Assembly: GCA_965243255.1 (NCBI GenBank)
Contig: CBDEUH010000004.1
Coordinates: 2,418,001-2,482,000 of the forward strand
DNA: 64,000 nucleotides
Direction: 5' to 3'
Source of the DNA: Bin87 sp965243255
GTDB taxonomy: Bacteria > Chloroflexota > Dehalococcoidia > Lucifugimonadales > UBA3495
Positions 51,360 to 59,634 of this stretch are shown here, piece by piece; position 1 is the stretch's first letter; the number at the start of each line of letters is the position of its first letter. The translations under genes and the position numbers were made by a program. The notes below the pieces were generated by a model. That model worked only from the letters and a program-made list of their open reading frames with translations, did not search any database and was not told the origin of the DNA.

Positions 51360-51737
51360 TTATGCTGCGTTGGTGTCGTCCATGAACATGCCGACTACGT
51401 TGCCCTCGGTGTCGCGGAAGTTGGCGAACCAGCCGACGCCGGGGATGGGGGTGCGCGGGGTGACGATCTGGCTGCCGGCGGCGGCTACCTTGGCGACGTA
51501 GGCGTCGAGGTCGTCCACGGCGATGACGACGAGGGTGCCGCCGTCGTTGAGGGCGGACTCGCGGGCGATGAGCGCGCCGCCGATGCCGTAAGGTTCGTCG
51601 TCGCCGCCGGTGTTCTGCAGGTGGTATTCCACGGGGCCGTCCCACTGGCTGGACTCCCAGCCGAATATGTCGGCGTAGAACTTGTTGGCGCGGTCGGCGT
51701 CGTCGAAGGGCAGTTCAAAGTGCACTACTTTGGGCAT
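51360..51737 (-). CDS. VOC-fold (glyoxalase/bleomycin-resistance type) protein
   Basis: The 125-residue single-module protein begins VVHFELPFDDADRANKFYADIFGWESSQW, with the first metal-type His6, then ALIARESALNDGGTLVVIAVDDLDAYVAKVAAAGSQIVTPRTPIPGVGWFANFRDTEGNVVGMFMDD. This is a VOC protein; the second metal ligand position, normally Glu, reads Met, so metal binding is uncertain. The substrate is unknown. CGGAG precedes the ATG. Confidence 0.88.
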   Translation of the reverse strand: MPKVVHFELPFDDADRANKFYADIFGWESSQWDGPVEYHLQNTGGDDEPYGIGGALIARESALNDGGTLVVIAVDDLDAYVAKVAAAGSQIVTPRTPIPGVGWFANFRDTEGNVVGMFMDDTNAA

Positions 51738-51767
51738 GGTTGCTCCGGTAAGATGCTGGAGATTGCG

Positions 51768-51796
51768 GCAGGGGCGGATTTCAAACCCGCCCCTGC
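51768..51796. repeat. Intergenic inverted repeat, divergent member of the GGGGCG family
   Basis: GCAGGGGCGG and CCGCCCCTGC pair over 10 bp around a 9-nt loop, between two minus-strand genes. Confidence 0.75.
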
Positions 51797-51817
51797 ATAG
51801 TTATCTTAAGATTTCGC

Positions 51818-53413
51818 TCAGGCGATGGCGGAGGAGCCTTCGCCGGCCAGGTAGTCGGCGGTGCGCAGGGCCAGGGCCTGGATGGTGGTGGTGGGGTTGA
51901 TGCAGGCGCCGGTGGTGAAGATGCTGCCGTCGATGATAAACAGGTTGGGCACGTCGTGGGTGCGGCCCCAGCGGTCAACCACGGAGCGTTGGGGGTCGTC
52001 GCCCATGCGGGCGGTGCCGAGCAGATGCCAGCCGGCGTTGCGCCGCAGCCGGGAGGAGAGAATCCGCTTGGCGCCGGCGGCCTCCAGGGCCTCGGTGGCG
52101 CGGGCGACGCCGTGGTCGAGCATGGCCCAGGTGTTGTCGCTGACGGTGTAGTCAATCTTGGGCGCGGGGATGCCGTGGCTGTCGGTGAGGGTGGGGTCGA
52201 GGGTTACGCGGTTGTGCTCCTCGGGCAGGTCTTCGGTCATGATGACGATGCCCATCTGACGGCGGAACCGCTCGCCGAAGTCGCGGTGGTGTCCCTCGCC
52301 CCATTCGACCTGCTGGCCGACGAGGCCGCCGAGGGCGATTTGGAGGGGGGCGCCGCCGACGTTGGAGACCTGCATATCGTAGCCGCGGACGAAGCCGCGA
52401 CGCAGGTCGGTTTCGTAGAACTCCTGGCTGAGCATTGACGAGCCGCGGGGGCCGTCGTCGGGGCCCAGGTCTTCGTCGAAGAGGCCGAGGACGTAGCCGC
52501 AGGGGTGGTGCATCAGGTTGCGTCCGACCTGTCCGCTGCTGTTGGCGAGGCCGTCGGGGAAGAGGGCGGACTTGGAGTTGAGCAGGAGGCGGGAGGTGCC
52601 GACACCGTTGCAGGCCAGGACGACGACTTTGGCGTATTGGGCCTGGAGGTCGCCGTTGTGGTCGTAGTAGGCGGCGCCGGTGGCCCGGCCGGTATCGTCC
52701 ACCAGGATTTCGCGGACGCGGGCGTGGGTGATGAGCTGGGCGCCCTGCTTGAGGGCCCGGGGCCAGAAGATGATGTCGCTGCCGGAGGGCGAGCGGAGGT
52801 ATTCGCCCACGTCGGGCTGCCGGCCGTCGTAGGCGGTGGAGGCGACGGCGTTGTCGGAGGACCACCAGTGCCAGCCCAGCCGGTTGAAGGCCTGGCCCAG
52901 CAGTTCGCCGCCTCGTCCGATGGGCAGCGGCGGTGTGGGTCGGGCCGGCTTGGGAGGATAGGCCGGGTCGCCCTGGAGACCGCTGACGCCGTGCATGCGG
53001 TCGTTGAGGTCGTAGTAGGGTTCCAGCTCGAAGTAGTCCATGGGCCAGTCGTCGGCGACGCCGTCCAGGGACTTGAGGCGGAAGTCGGAGGGATGGAAGC
53101 GTGGGAAGTGGGAACCCCAGTGGATGGTGCTGCCGCCCACGGCGTTGTACATATAGGGCGCGATGGGAGTGTCTTGCTCGTTGACGGGGTAGTCTTCGGG
53201 CAGGCCGCGGAAGTTGGGATTGGGATGGAAGTCGGTCTGCCAGTGGAGTTGGGCCTGGGGTTCGGTGACGGGGAAGGCGTTGGGAGGGACCCAGCCGCCC
53301 TGTTCCAGGCATACCACCTTGACGCCGGCCTGGGAGAGGCTGTAGATGAAAGCGCCGCCGGAAGCGCCGGCGCCGATGACCAGGACGTCGGCGATGTCGT
53401 GTTTGCTGCCCAT
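51818..53413 (-). CDS. GMC-family FAD oxidoreductase
   Basis: The 531-residue protein has the FAD-binding motif VLVIGAGASGGAFIYSLSQAGVKVVCLEQGG, the GMC signature near YMYNAVGGSTIHWGSHFPR, and the C-terminal catalytic stretch GWHLLGTARMGDDPQRSVVDRWGRTHDVPNLFIIDGSIFTTGACINPTTTIQALA with the conserved histidine. GMC enzymes oxidise alcohols or sugars with FAD. The start is ATG 53413, with AGGAG upstream; a frame 12 codons longer lacks this. A TATAAT box (53453-53448) lies 34 nt upstream. It heads the run that ends with the selenoprotein gene. Confidence 0.92.
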   Translation of the reverse strand: MGSKHDIADVLVIGAGASGGAFIYSLSQAGVKVVCLEQGGWVPPNAFPVTEPQAQLHWQTDFHPNPNFRGLPEDYPVNEQDTPIAPYMYNAVGGSTIHWGSHFPRFHPSDFRLKSLDGVADDWPMDYFELEPYYDLNDRMHGVSGLQGDPAYPPKPARPTPPLPIGRGGELLGQAFNRLGWHWWSSDNAVASTAYDGRQPDVGEYLRSPSGSDIIFWPRALKQGAQLITHARVREILVDDTGRATGAAYYDHNGDLQAQYAKVVVLACNGVGTSRLLLNSKSALFPDGLANSSGQVGRNLMHHPCGYVLGLFDEDLGPDDGPRGSSMLSQEFYETDLRRGFVRGYDMQVSNVGGAPLQIALGGLVGQQVEWGEGHHRDFGERFRRQMGIVIMTEDLPEEHNRVTLDPTLTDSHGIPAPKIDYTVSDNTWAMLDHGVARATEALEAAGAKRILSSRLRRNAGWHLLGTARMGDDPQRSVVDRWGRTHDVPNLFIIDGSIFTTGACINPTTTIQALALRTADYLAGEGSSAIA

Positions 53414-53481
53414 ATCGTGCTCCTGTGGTTGGAGGGAGAATGGGGGCATTATAACGCCGGCGGGGGTGGATTGGGTAATGG

Positions 53482-54135
53482 CTAGGCGTTGGCGGGGGGC
53501 ATGAAATCGCGCGGTTGCAGATTCAAGTCGGGGAAGGCTTGCGGACTGATGCTGCCATCGGCAGGAACGGTGTGGATGGTGGTGTACGCGCCGTCCACCG
53601 GGTTGGTGTGGACAATGACCTCGCGGGCGTGCAGGTTAGCGACCCACAGCTCGGGGATACTGGCGGCGGCATAGAGGGTAGCTTTGATGCCCAGGTCAAA
53701 CTCCAGGGAAGTGTCGGCAACTTCAATCAAAAGCAGCACGTCGTCCGGCGTGGCGGATTCAGTGTAGTAATTATCGCGTAAGCGCAACAGCGTTAGGTCG
53801 GGTTCCGGAGCGTTGTATTCGTTCAGGCGGATGGAACCCTGCACCCGGACGATGGCCTGACCCACCAAAGCGGGAACCAGTAACGTGGTCAGCCAGTCGG
53901 TGCAGAAGAGATGGGGGTTGCCCTGGGCCGCCATGTGAAATATCTCCCCGTCCAGCAGCTCGATGTGTTCGTCTTCGTGGAGGATGCCGGCGGCTTCCAT
54001 AGCGACGCACTCGTCCACGGTGAAGAGACGGCGTTTGTAATGGGGCGGCGTGGCGGGTGTTGTGGCCTGGACAGCATCTGAAGATGCCGGCGGCAGTGCG
54101 GGTGCCGGCGCAGTTAGAGGACTTGCAGTGGTCAT
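53482..54135 (-). CDS. Uma2 family (DUF820) protein
   Basis: The 217-residue protein has the Uma2 pattern: KRRLFTVDECVAMEAAGILHEDEHIELLDGEIFHMAAQGNPH, NEYNAPEPDLTLLRL, DVLLLIEVADTSLEFDLGIKATLYAAASIPELWVANL. The PEPD...EVADTS...K set resembles the PD-(D/E)xK nuclease site. The N-terminal 35 residues are low-complexity. Its ATG overlaps the stop of the upstream winged-helix gene (ATGA). It is only distantly similar to the Uma2 protein at 40873. Confidence 0.88.
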   Translation of the reverse strand: MTTASPLTAPAPALPPASSDAVQATTPATPPHYKRRLFTVDECVAMEAAGILHEDEHIELLDGEIFHMAAQGNPHLFCTDWLTTLLVPALVGQAIVRVQGSIRLNEYNAPEPDLTLLRLRDNYYTESATPDDVLLLIEVADTSLEFDLGIKATLYAAASIPELWVANLHAREVIVHTNPVDGAYTTIHTVPADGSISPQAFPDLNLQPRDFMPPANA

Positions 54136-54413
54136 GGCGTTGCCTCCGTGGGGAGGGAATTAGCTCCTCTGGTGAATATCTTGGTTTCCCGGTCTTGTGC
54201 GACCACGCCACGGGCCATCAAGCCGCCGAGCACCGAGTAGGTCAAGTAGTTCCGCTGACCATTGCGGAAGGACGAACGCAAGCCCAGATTGTCGGCAATC
54301 TGCGAGTTGCGCAGACCTTGCGGGTTGGCTTCCAGCAGCATCAGAATGGCCTGCTCAATGTGGCGCAGGCCCTCTTGGGCGAGGATGTGCGCAGCCGTAT
54401 CGTCACTTGCCAT
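54132..54413 (-). CDS. Small winged-helix-like DNA-binding protein
   Basis: The 93-residue protein reads AAHILAQEGLRHIEQAILMLLEANPQGLRNSQIADNLGLRSSF and then NYLTYSVLGGLMARGVVAQDRETKIFTRG, a helix-turn-helix followed by a two-strand wing. It resembles domains found beside restriction-type genes. The longer frame to 54485 starts at residues unlike a DNA-binding protein; I prefer ATG 54413. Its stop overlaps the Uma2 start by 4 bp, so the two are coupled and may be functionally linked. Confidence 0.7.
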   Translation of the reverse strand: MASDDTAAHILAQEGLRHIEQAILMLLEANPQGLRNSQIADNLGLRSSFRNGQRNYLTYSVLGGLMARGVVAQDRETKIFTRGANSLPTEATP

Positions 54414-54441
54414 TTCGTTGTAACCCTTATCCGTGCTGCCT

Positions 54442-54720
54442 TTACACTGCCAATGGATGACTATGTTGCAGGTGCGAGTCAACACAGCTATGGCAGGTAA
54501 TAGTCTCGCAATCGTCTTCCTGGCACGCTTGGCAGCAATTATCGCAGACCTCCCGTGTGCAACTGAAACAGGAGTAGTCAGTTGCGGGACACAGTGCTCG
54601 GCCGCAATAGTAGCAGCCGCCTACCGGGTCCTCGTCGCTGTCAATGTGCCATGTTCCGCATATATCGCAGTGCCAGCCAACCGTTGCCCAGTCTCGGATA
54701 GTGTCAGTGTGGAAGACCAT
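54442..54720 (-). CDS. Cysteine-rich probable zinc-binding protein
   Basis: The 92-residue protein has six CxxC pairs or close variants: CDIC, CYYC, CFSC, CDNC, CQAC and CHSC, and ends with His residues (SHLQHSHPL). Fourteen cysteines in 92 residues imply at least three zinc sites. I do not recognise the family. AAGGA precedes ATG 54720. It lies just upstream of the winged-helix gene on the same strand, possibly one three-gene unit. Confidence 0.75.
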   Translation of the reverse strand: MVFHTDTIRDWATVGWHCDICGTWHIDSDEDPVGGCYYCGRALCPATDYSCFSCTREVCDNCCQACQEDDCETITCHSCVDSHLQHSHPLAV

Positions 54721-54855
54721 TTCAAGTCCTTAGCGCCTTTAATGGGACGCACCGCTCTTGAATCGTCCGTGGCGAGCGCATCGGGTGTCATTGTAGCAGA
54801 GTGGCATCGATTGCCGGTACCGTGTTCCAGGGCGAACGTCGGCCGGCGGAGGGGG

Positions 54856-56223
54856 TCAGCGGCGGGCTTTGCGGAAGCGGCGGCCGTGGAGGATGTTGCC
54901 GTAGTAGTTGAAGATGCGGCGGGCTTCGGGGTCGTTGAAGGGGTAGTCGGCGCCCAGCTGTCGGGCGACGGCCAGGCCGGTGACGAAGCAGGTTTCCTGG
55001 CTGTTGACCAGCGTGTGCGCGCCGCAGTGCCAGCTGCGCCGCTTGCCCTGGATGAACCGGAACAGGTGGATGAGCCAGGCCACGTGGCGCACGTCGTGAA
55101 CCACGTGCTGGAACCACCACCGTCCCACCACCTTGTCGCCGTGGATGGGACTGACCGGATTGTAGGTAACCAGGCAGGGCTTGTCGGAGCCGCTGGCCCA
55201 GGGCTGCTGGTTGTGCATGACGTAGGTGATTTCGTAGTTGTCGGGGCGGGCGCCGTACTGCTGGATGTGATTGCTGCGGGTGGCCAGGGGCTGAGTGGCG
55301 TTGTCGGGCAGGACGGATGCGTCGGAGTGGACGACGGCGTGGTTGTGCAGCTCGCTGTCGTAGCGGATGGAGGAGAGGATGTAACGTTCCAGCAGGGTGG
55401 GCCGGTGGAGCAGCATCAGCGTCTGGTTGGCGTTGCAGGCGAAAATCACGTCGTCGAAGGTCTCCTGCACGCCGTCCTCGTCCTCGACCACCACGTAGGA
55501 CTTGTGGCGGTACACCTTGCGCACCGGGCGGTTGAGGTAGATGCGGTCCTGGAAGTCGGCAGACAGGTTCTCGTAGATGCGCCGGGTGCCCTGGTCCCAG
55601 GTCTGCATGGGGGTGGCGGTTTGGATGTCAAAGAACTCCAGGTAGCGGGCGAAGAGGGAGGCCGGCATATCGAAGACGTTGGTCGCCATCAGGAAGTTGA
55701 CGAACATGGGCTTGAGCACCTGGTAGCGGAAGTCACCTGAGAAGCCGCCCAGGTTCAGCAGCGTGCCCATGCTGACGTAGTTGAGCGGGTTGAGGGCGTT
55801 GAGGAACTTCGACCGGGAACGGGTCAGCCAGCCGAAGCGGTGGAGCCGGCGCAGGAGGCGCTGGAACCTGGCGATTTCGGGTTGCAGACGCTGGCCGATT
55901 TCGGAGTCGAAGTCGTGGGCATAGACGCGGCCACGGTACAGCACACTGTAGCTGAAGCGGGTGTCCACCGGCGGGATGCCGAACCGCTGCATCAGCAGGA
56001 GGACGTGGTGATAGACCGAGGGGATGAGGGCGGTTACGGAGATGTCGAAGGGGATGGAGCTGCCGTCGTCCTGGGGCATATCGGCGGTAACGGCGTTGCC
56101 GCCGATGCGGTCGTTGGCCTCGAACAGGCGGAAGTCGAAGCGGTCGGGATGGTGATGCAGGGCCCAGGCCGCGCCCAGGCCGGAGATGCCGGCGCCGATG
56201 ATGGCGATGCGGCGGGCGGTCAT
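54856..56223 (-). CDS. FAD/NAD(P)-binding oxidoreductase, amine-oxidase-like (COG2907 type)
   Basis: The 455-residue protein opens with IAIIGAGISGLGAAWALHHHPDRFDFRLFEANDRIGGNAVT, the Rossmann FAD motif with the GG-doublet, and continues with RFGIPPVDTRFSYSVLYRGRVYAHDF, typical of the predicted NAD/FAD-binding COG2907 proteins often near cyclopropane-fatty-acid genes. Here no such partner is adjacent. The C-terminal VHDVRHVAWLIHLFRFIQGKRRSWHCGAHTLVNSQETCFVTGLAVARQLGADYPF has the second dinucleotide-contact region. The ribosome site is weak, so the start is approximate. Confidence 0.82.
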   Translation of the reverse strand: MTARRIAIIGAGISGLGAAWALHHHPDRFDFRLFEANDRIGGNAVTADMPQDDGSSIPFDISVTALIPSVYHHVLLLMQRFGIPPVDTRFSYSVLYRGRVYAHDFDSEIGQRLQPEIARFQRLLRRLHRFGWLTRSRSKFLNALNPLNYVSMGTLLNLGGFSGDFRYQVLKPMFVNFLMATNVFDMPASLFARYLEFFDIQTATPMQTWDQGTRRIYENLSADFQDRIYLNRPVRKVYRHKSYVVVEDEDGVQETFDDVIFACNANQTLMLLHRPTLLERYILSSIRYDSELHNHAVVHSDASVLPDNATQPLATRSNHIQQYGARPDNYEITYVMHNQQPWASGSDKPCLVTYNPVSPIHGDKVVGRWWFQHVVHDVRHVAWLIHLFRFIQGKRRSWHCGAHTLVNSQETCFVTGLAVARQLGADYPFNDPEARRIFNYYGNILHGRRFRKARR

Positions 56224-56251
56224 GGCGTTACTCGGATAGCCGAAACCAAAA

Positions 56252-56279
56252 GCGGGGGCGAATGGTGATCCGCCCCTGC
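56252..56279. repeat. Intergenic imperfect palindrome, GGGGCGAAT family
   Basis: GCGGGGGCGAAT, centre GGTG, ATCCGCCCCTGC: a 12-bp inverted repeat with two mismatches between two minus-strand genes. Confidence 0.8.
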
Positions 56280-56303
56280 CTTGGGAAACGACGGTTGGGT
56301 CGC

Positions 56304-57503
56304 TTAGCGGCGTTCGAAGACGGCGGCTACGCCCTGGCCGCCGCCGACGCACATGGTCTCCAGGCCCCATTGCAGGTCCTGGCGTTCCATCTCGTGGAGC
56401 ATGGTGGCGAGGATGCGGGCGCCGGTGGCGGCGATGGGATGGCCCAGGGAGATGCCGGAGCCGTTGACGTTGAGGTTGTCCTCGTGGGGGAGCTGCCACT
56501 CGCGGAGGACGGCGAGGACCTGGGCGGCGAAGGCTTCGTTGAGCTCGATGATGTCCATGTCCTCCAGGGTCATGCCGATTTTGCCCATGACCTTGTTGAC
56601 GGCGGGCACGGGGCCGATGCCCATGGTGGCGGGATGGCAGCCGGTTACGGCCCAGCCGCGGAGGTAGGCCATGGGTTCCAGGCCCAGCTCGTCGAGCTTG
56701 TCGGCGGCGACGACGAGGCAGACGGAGGCGGCGTCGTTCTGGCTGCTGGCGTTGCCGGCGGTTACGACGCCGTCGCGCATGACGGGACGCAGGCGGCCCA
56801 GCACGTCCATGGTGGTGTCGGCCCGGGGGCCTTCGTCAGCGTCGAAGATTTTGGGGTCGCCGCGGCGCTGGGGGGTGCTGACGGGGACGATTTCGTCGGC
56901 GAACTTGCCGGAGTCGCGGGCGGCGACGGCGCGCTGGTGGCTGCGCAGGGCGTACTCGTCCTGCTCTTCGCGGGGGATTTCGTACTCGCGGGCCAGGTTC
57001 TCGGCGGTTTCGACCATGCCGCCGGGGATGGGGCCGAAGCGTTCGTCGGGGGCGATGGTGACGCGGGCGCGGGCCAGGCGGTCGTGGAAGGTAACGGAGC
57101 CGAAGCGGGCGCCCCAGCGGGACTCGTTGCTGTAGAACTCGGCGCTGCTCATGCTCTCGGCGCCGCCGGCGATGACGACGTCGGCGTTGTCGGTCTGGAC
57201 CAGCATGCAGGCGTTGAGGATGGCCTGGAGTCCGGAGGAGCAGCGGCGGTCGAGCTGGTAGCCGGGGACTTCGATGGGCAGGCCGGCCTTGAGACCGGCG
57301 AGGCGTCCGATGGCGGGGTTTTCGCCGGAGGGGTAGCCGTGGCCGAGGATGACGTCGTCGACTTTGGAGGGGTCAACGCCGCTGCGTTCCAGGGTGGCCT
57401 GGATGACGGTGGAGGCGAGGTCGGCGGCGGGGACGTCGCGCAGAGCGCCGCCGAAATTGCCGACGGCGGTGCGAACGGGGGCGACGATGGCTACTTCACG
57501 CAT
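56304..57503 (-). CDS. Acetyl-CoA acetyltransferase (thiolase)
   Basis: The 399-residue protein has the thiolase signatures: the active Cys88 in LDRRCSSGLQAI, the second motif NVNGSGISLGHPIAATGARIL with its His, and the C-terminal MCVGGGQGVA with the second Cys. Thiolases condense or cleave acyl-CoAs; degradative versus biosynthetic type is not decided. AAGGAGC precedes ATG 57503, and the frame upstream is not thiolase-like. A TATCAT -10-like box lies further upstream. The other beta-oxidation-type genes are elsewhere in the window. Confidence 0.95.
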   Translation of the reverse strand: MREVAIVAPVRTAVGNFGGALRDVPAADLASTVIQATLERSGVDPSKVDDVILGHGYPSGENPAIGRLAGLKAGLPIEVPGYQLDRRCSSGLQAILNACMLVQTDNADVVIAGGAESMSSAEFYSNESRWGARFGSVTFHDRLARARVTIAPDERFGPIPGGMVETAENLAREYEIPREEQDEYALRSHQRAVAARDSGKFADEIVPVSTPQRRGDPKIFDADEGPRADTTMDVLGRLRPVMRDGVVTAGNASSQNDAASVCLVVAADKLDELGLEPMAYLRGWAVTGCHPATMGIGPVPAVNKVMGKIGMTLEDMDIIELNEAFAAQVLAVLREWQLPHEDNLNVNGSGISLGHPIAATGARILATMLHEMERQDLQWGLETMCVGGGQGVAAVFERR

Positions 57504-57655
57504 GATGGGGCTCCTTGCTGTGCTGGTGTCGTGGGGACGCGGGCCGGCGTCTCGGTTGGTGGTCGGACGGCGTGGGTATGATACCCGGCTGGCGGGGGGA
57601 TGTAAAACCGCGCCCGGCGGATGCGGAATCTCCAGCGGTGCGCTCGGCGGGCGTT

Positions 57656-57664
57656 TGCTACAAT
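57656..57664 (+). promoter_or_regulatory. Extended -10 (TGC-TACAAT) for the DUF2283 gene
   Basis: TGC-TACAAT lies 17 nt before the ATG at 57682, within a GGCGGGCG...TGCTACAAT context that recurs before the tRNA gene at about 57926. Confidence 0.55.
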
Positions 57665-57681
57665 AGCATGAGAGGTGTGCT

Positions 57682-57882
57682 ATGAAGCTGAACGTGGACA
57701 AGGAAGCTGACGCCCTCTACCTGCGCCTCGACGATTCTCCTATAGTCGAGTCAGAGGAGGTCTCGCCGGGCGTGGTACTAGACTACAATGAAGCGAACGA
57801 AGTGGTTGGAGTGGAGATGCTCCACCTCTCAAAGCGTTCTTCCACTCTGAACCTTTCGGCGTTGCAATTCGAGACGGTGTAA
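57682..57882 (+). CDS. DUF2283 family protein
   Basis: The 66-residue protein (MKLNVDKEADALYLRLDDSPI, then VSPGVVLDYNEANEVVGVEMLHLSKR) is a clear DUF2283 match: the DALYLRL strand, the VVLDYNE turn and the VVGVEMLHLS strand. The fold is small and the function unknown; members are often in toxin-antitoxin-like or defence neighbourhoods. AGAGGTG precedes the ATG. It is divergent from the thiolase gene and lies 99 bp before the tRNA. Confidence 0.88.
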   Translation: MKLNVDKEADALYLRLDDSPIVESEEVSPGVVLDYNEANEVVGVEMLHLSKRSSTLNLSALQFETV

Positions 57883-57925
57883 GGAATCGGCAGGGTGTGG
57901 GACCGGCGGGTCTGCGGGGGGCGTG

Positions 57926-57934
57926 TGCTACAAT
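57926..57934 (+). promoter_or_regulatory. Extended -10 (TGC-TACAAT) for tRNA-Ala
   Basis: The TGC-TACAAT extended -10 lies 47 nt before the mature tRNA 5' end, giving a short 5' leader. It matches the DUF2283 promoter in sequence. Confidence 0.5.
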
Positions 57935-57981
57935 CTTTGGTGCGGCCCGTTGGGTTGAGCCGGCGGGTTGGCTGATTGATT

Positions 57982-58057
57982 GGGGGCTTAGCTCAGTCGG
58001 GAGAGCGCCTGCTTTGCAAGCAGGAGGTCAGGGGTTCGAATCCCCTAGCCTCCACCA
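57982..58057 (+). tRNA. tRNA-Ala (anticodon TGC), CCA encoded
   Basis: A 76-nt cloverleaf: acceptor GGGGGCT pairs with AGCCTCC (one G-T), D arm with GCTCAGTCGGGAGAGC, anticodon arm CTGCTTTGCAAGCAG with anticodon TGC, T arm GGGGTTCGAATCCCC, discriminator A and a genomic CCA (58055-58057). Its 3' end overlaps the last codons of the convergent serine recombinase gene, which suggests it is the attachment site of an integrated element. Confidence 0.97.
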
Positions 58058-59634
58058 CCGTATCCGATACTGCGAACGCCGCCGCTCAGGGCGATTTCAG
58101 CGGCGTCCGCTCCCCCTATGGGACTATCCTCCGGTGTAGGGATCGTGTAGACAATGGTCGCCCCGCCGGGCCTTACCAGCACCTCCTTGACGAATGACCG
58201 CACGAAGGCTTTGGTTTCGGTGAGTTCGCTGGTCCGGAGAAACTCGCTCATGTCGGCGGCGAAGGCGGCGATGGTGTCGGCGCTGTCCAGCAACTCTCGC
58301 CGTTCCGTCAGCACAACCCTGGCTTCCTCGGCGGCGGCTTCCAACTGTTCCCGGCGGTGGCGGTGTTGCAGGATGCGCTCCGAGGCGTCGGCCATGTCCA
58401 GGTCGGTGGACTCCACGAAGTGCCAGATGCGGTCCAACTTCCGCTTGACCTCCTCCAACTCGGCCTCTACGGTTTCCAGGTTCTGCCGCTGCTCCCGGGC
58501 CACGCCGTCCATCTCCTCGTCCAGCAGTTTCACCAGGTCGCGGATGTTGTTCTCGGTGAGGATGTGGTCTCGGATGTTGGATACGATGATGTCCTCGAAG
58601 GACTTGGAATTCAACCTGGGGGTGTGGCAGGCGTCCTTGCCCAGCTTGAGGATGGACTGGCAGACGTAGTAGGTGTACCTGCCGCTCTTGGCTTCGGCAG
58701 CAGTGAGGGCCTTGTTGCAGTGTTCGCACTTGGCCAGGCCGCTGAGCAGGTAGGGGCTGGCGGCGCGGCGCGGGTGGGTCACCGCCGGCGCGCGGGACTC
58801 CAGCAGCTTTCTGACCCGCTGGAACTCCTGCTGTGAGACGATGGCGGGGAAGGCGTCCTCCACGCGCACCGGCTCCTGTTTGTCCCGGCTCTTCTGGCCC
58901 CAGACCAAAGTGCCGGTGTAGGCTTCATTGGAGAGGAGCTTGTGGACGGTGGTCTTGCGCCACTGCTTGCCGTTGGGAGAGGGGATGCCCTCGGCGTTGA
59001 GGGTCTTGAGGATGTCCAGGGAGGTCTTGCCCTGGAGGGTGAGGTCGAAGATGCGGCGGACCAGGGCGTCGTGGGGCGGGTTGAGTTCCAGGCGGGGGCG
59101 CTTCTTGGCGCCGTCCTGGACGTAGACCCGGCGGTAGCCGTAGGGTGCGTTGGTGGTCATCCAGAAGCCCCGGGAGGCGGCCTCCCGCATTCCCCGCGTC
59201 ACTTCCTGGGCCAGATTCTCCGAGTAGAATTCGTCCACGGACTCGATGATGGCCTCCATGAGCTTGCCGGTGGGGGTGTCGTCGGCGTGCTCGGTGATGG
59301 AGACCACTCGGATGCCCTTGCGCCGGAGCATGGACTTGAAGGCGACGGCGTGCTCCCGCTTGCGGGTGAACCTGCTGAACTTCCAGACCAAAATCTCGTT
59401 GAAGGGCGCTTCGAGTTTGGCTGCCTCGTCCAGCATCTTCCGGAACTGTGGGCGGTCGGCGATGCGTCCGCTCTCGGCCTCGTCGATGTACTCGCGGACC
59501 ACTAGGTAGCCGTTCTTGTCGGTGTAGTCTCGCAAGGCACGAAGCTGGGCGGCGACGGACAGGTCCACGTCCTGGCGGTCGCTGGAGACCCGGGCGTAGA
59601 GGGCCACCGGGGTTAGGTCGGTTTTGTTACTCAT
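58045..59634 (-). CDS. Large serine recombinase / integrase
   Basis: The 529-residue protein has a resolvase domain (VALYARVSSDRQDVDLSVAAQLRALRDYTDKNGY, catalytic Ser17 in ARVSS), a recombinase domain (TLQGKTSLDILKTLNAEGIPSPNGKQW), a zinc ribbon (CEHCNKALTAAEAKSGRYTYYVC and a later Cys-His) and a long coiled coil (about 380-450). Large serine recombinases integrate and excise elements at attB sites. Its last four codons (Gly) and TAG stop lie within the antisense of the tRNA-Ala acceptor end. GAGGTGAAATCG precedes ATG 59634. It overlaps the RHH gene by 8 bp. Confidence 0.92.
   Translation of the reverse strand: MSNKTDLTPVALYARVSSDRQDVDLSVAAQLRALRDYTDKNGYLVVREYIDEAESGRIADRPQFRKMLDEAAKLEAPFNEILVWKFSRFTRKREHAVAFKSMLRRKGIRVVSITEHADDTPTGKLMEAIIESVDEFYSENLAQEVTRGMREAASRGFWMTTNAPYGYRRVYVQDGAKKRPRLELNPPHDALVRRIFDLTLQGKTSLDILKTLNAEGIPSPNGKQWRKTTVHKLLSNEAYTGTLVWGQKSRDKQEPVRVEDAFPAIVSQQEFQRVRKLLESRAPAVTHPRRAASPYLLSGLAKCEHCNKALTAAEAKSGRYTYYVCQSILKLGKDACHTPRLNSKSFEDIIVSNIRDHILTENNIRDLVKLLDEEMDGVAREQRQNLETVEAELEEVKRKLDRIWHFVESTDLDMADASERILQHRHRREQLEAAAEEARVVLTERRELLDSADTIAAFAADMSEFLRTSELTETKAFVRSFVKEVLVRPGGATIVYTIPTPEDSPIGGADAAEIALSGGVRSIGYGGGG

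Noticed and set aside
54856..56499. A start at 56499 for the FAD oxidoreductase.
   Set aside because: The extra 92 residues are Arg/Pro/His-rich, overlap an intergenic palindrome and the next gene's end, and precede the FAD motif that should be at the N-terminus.
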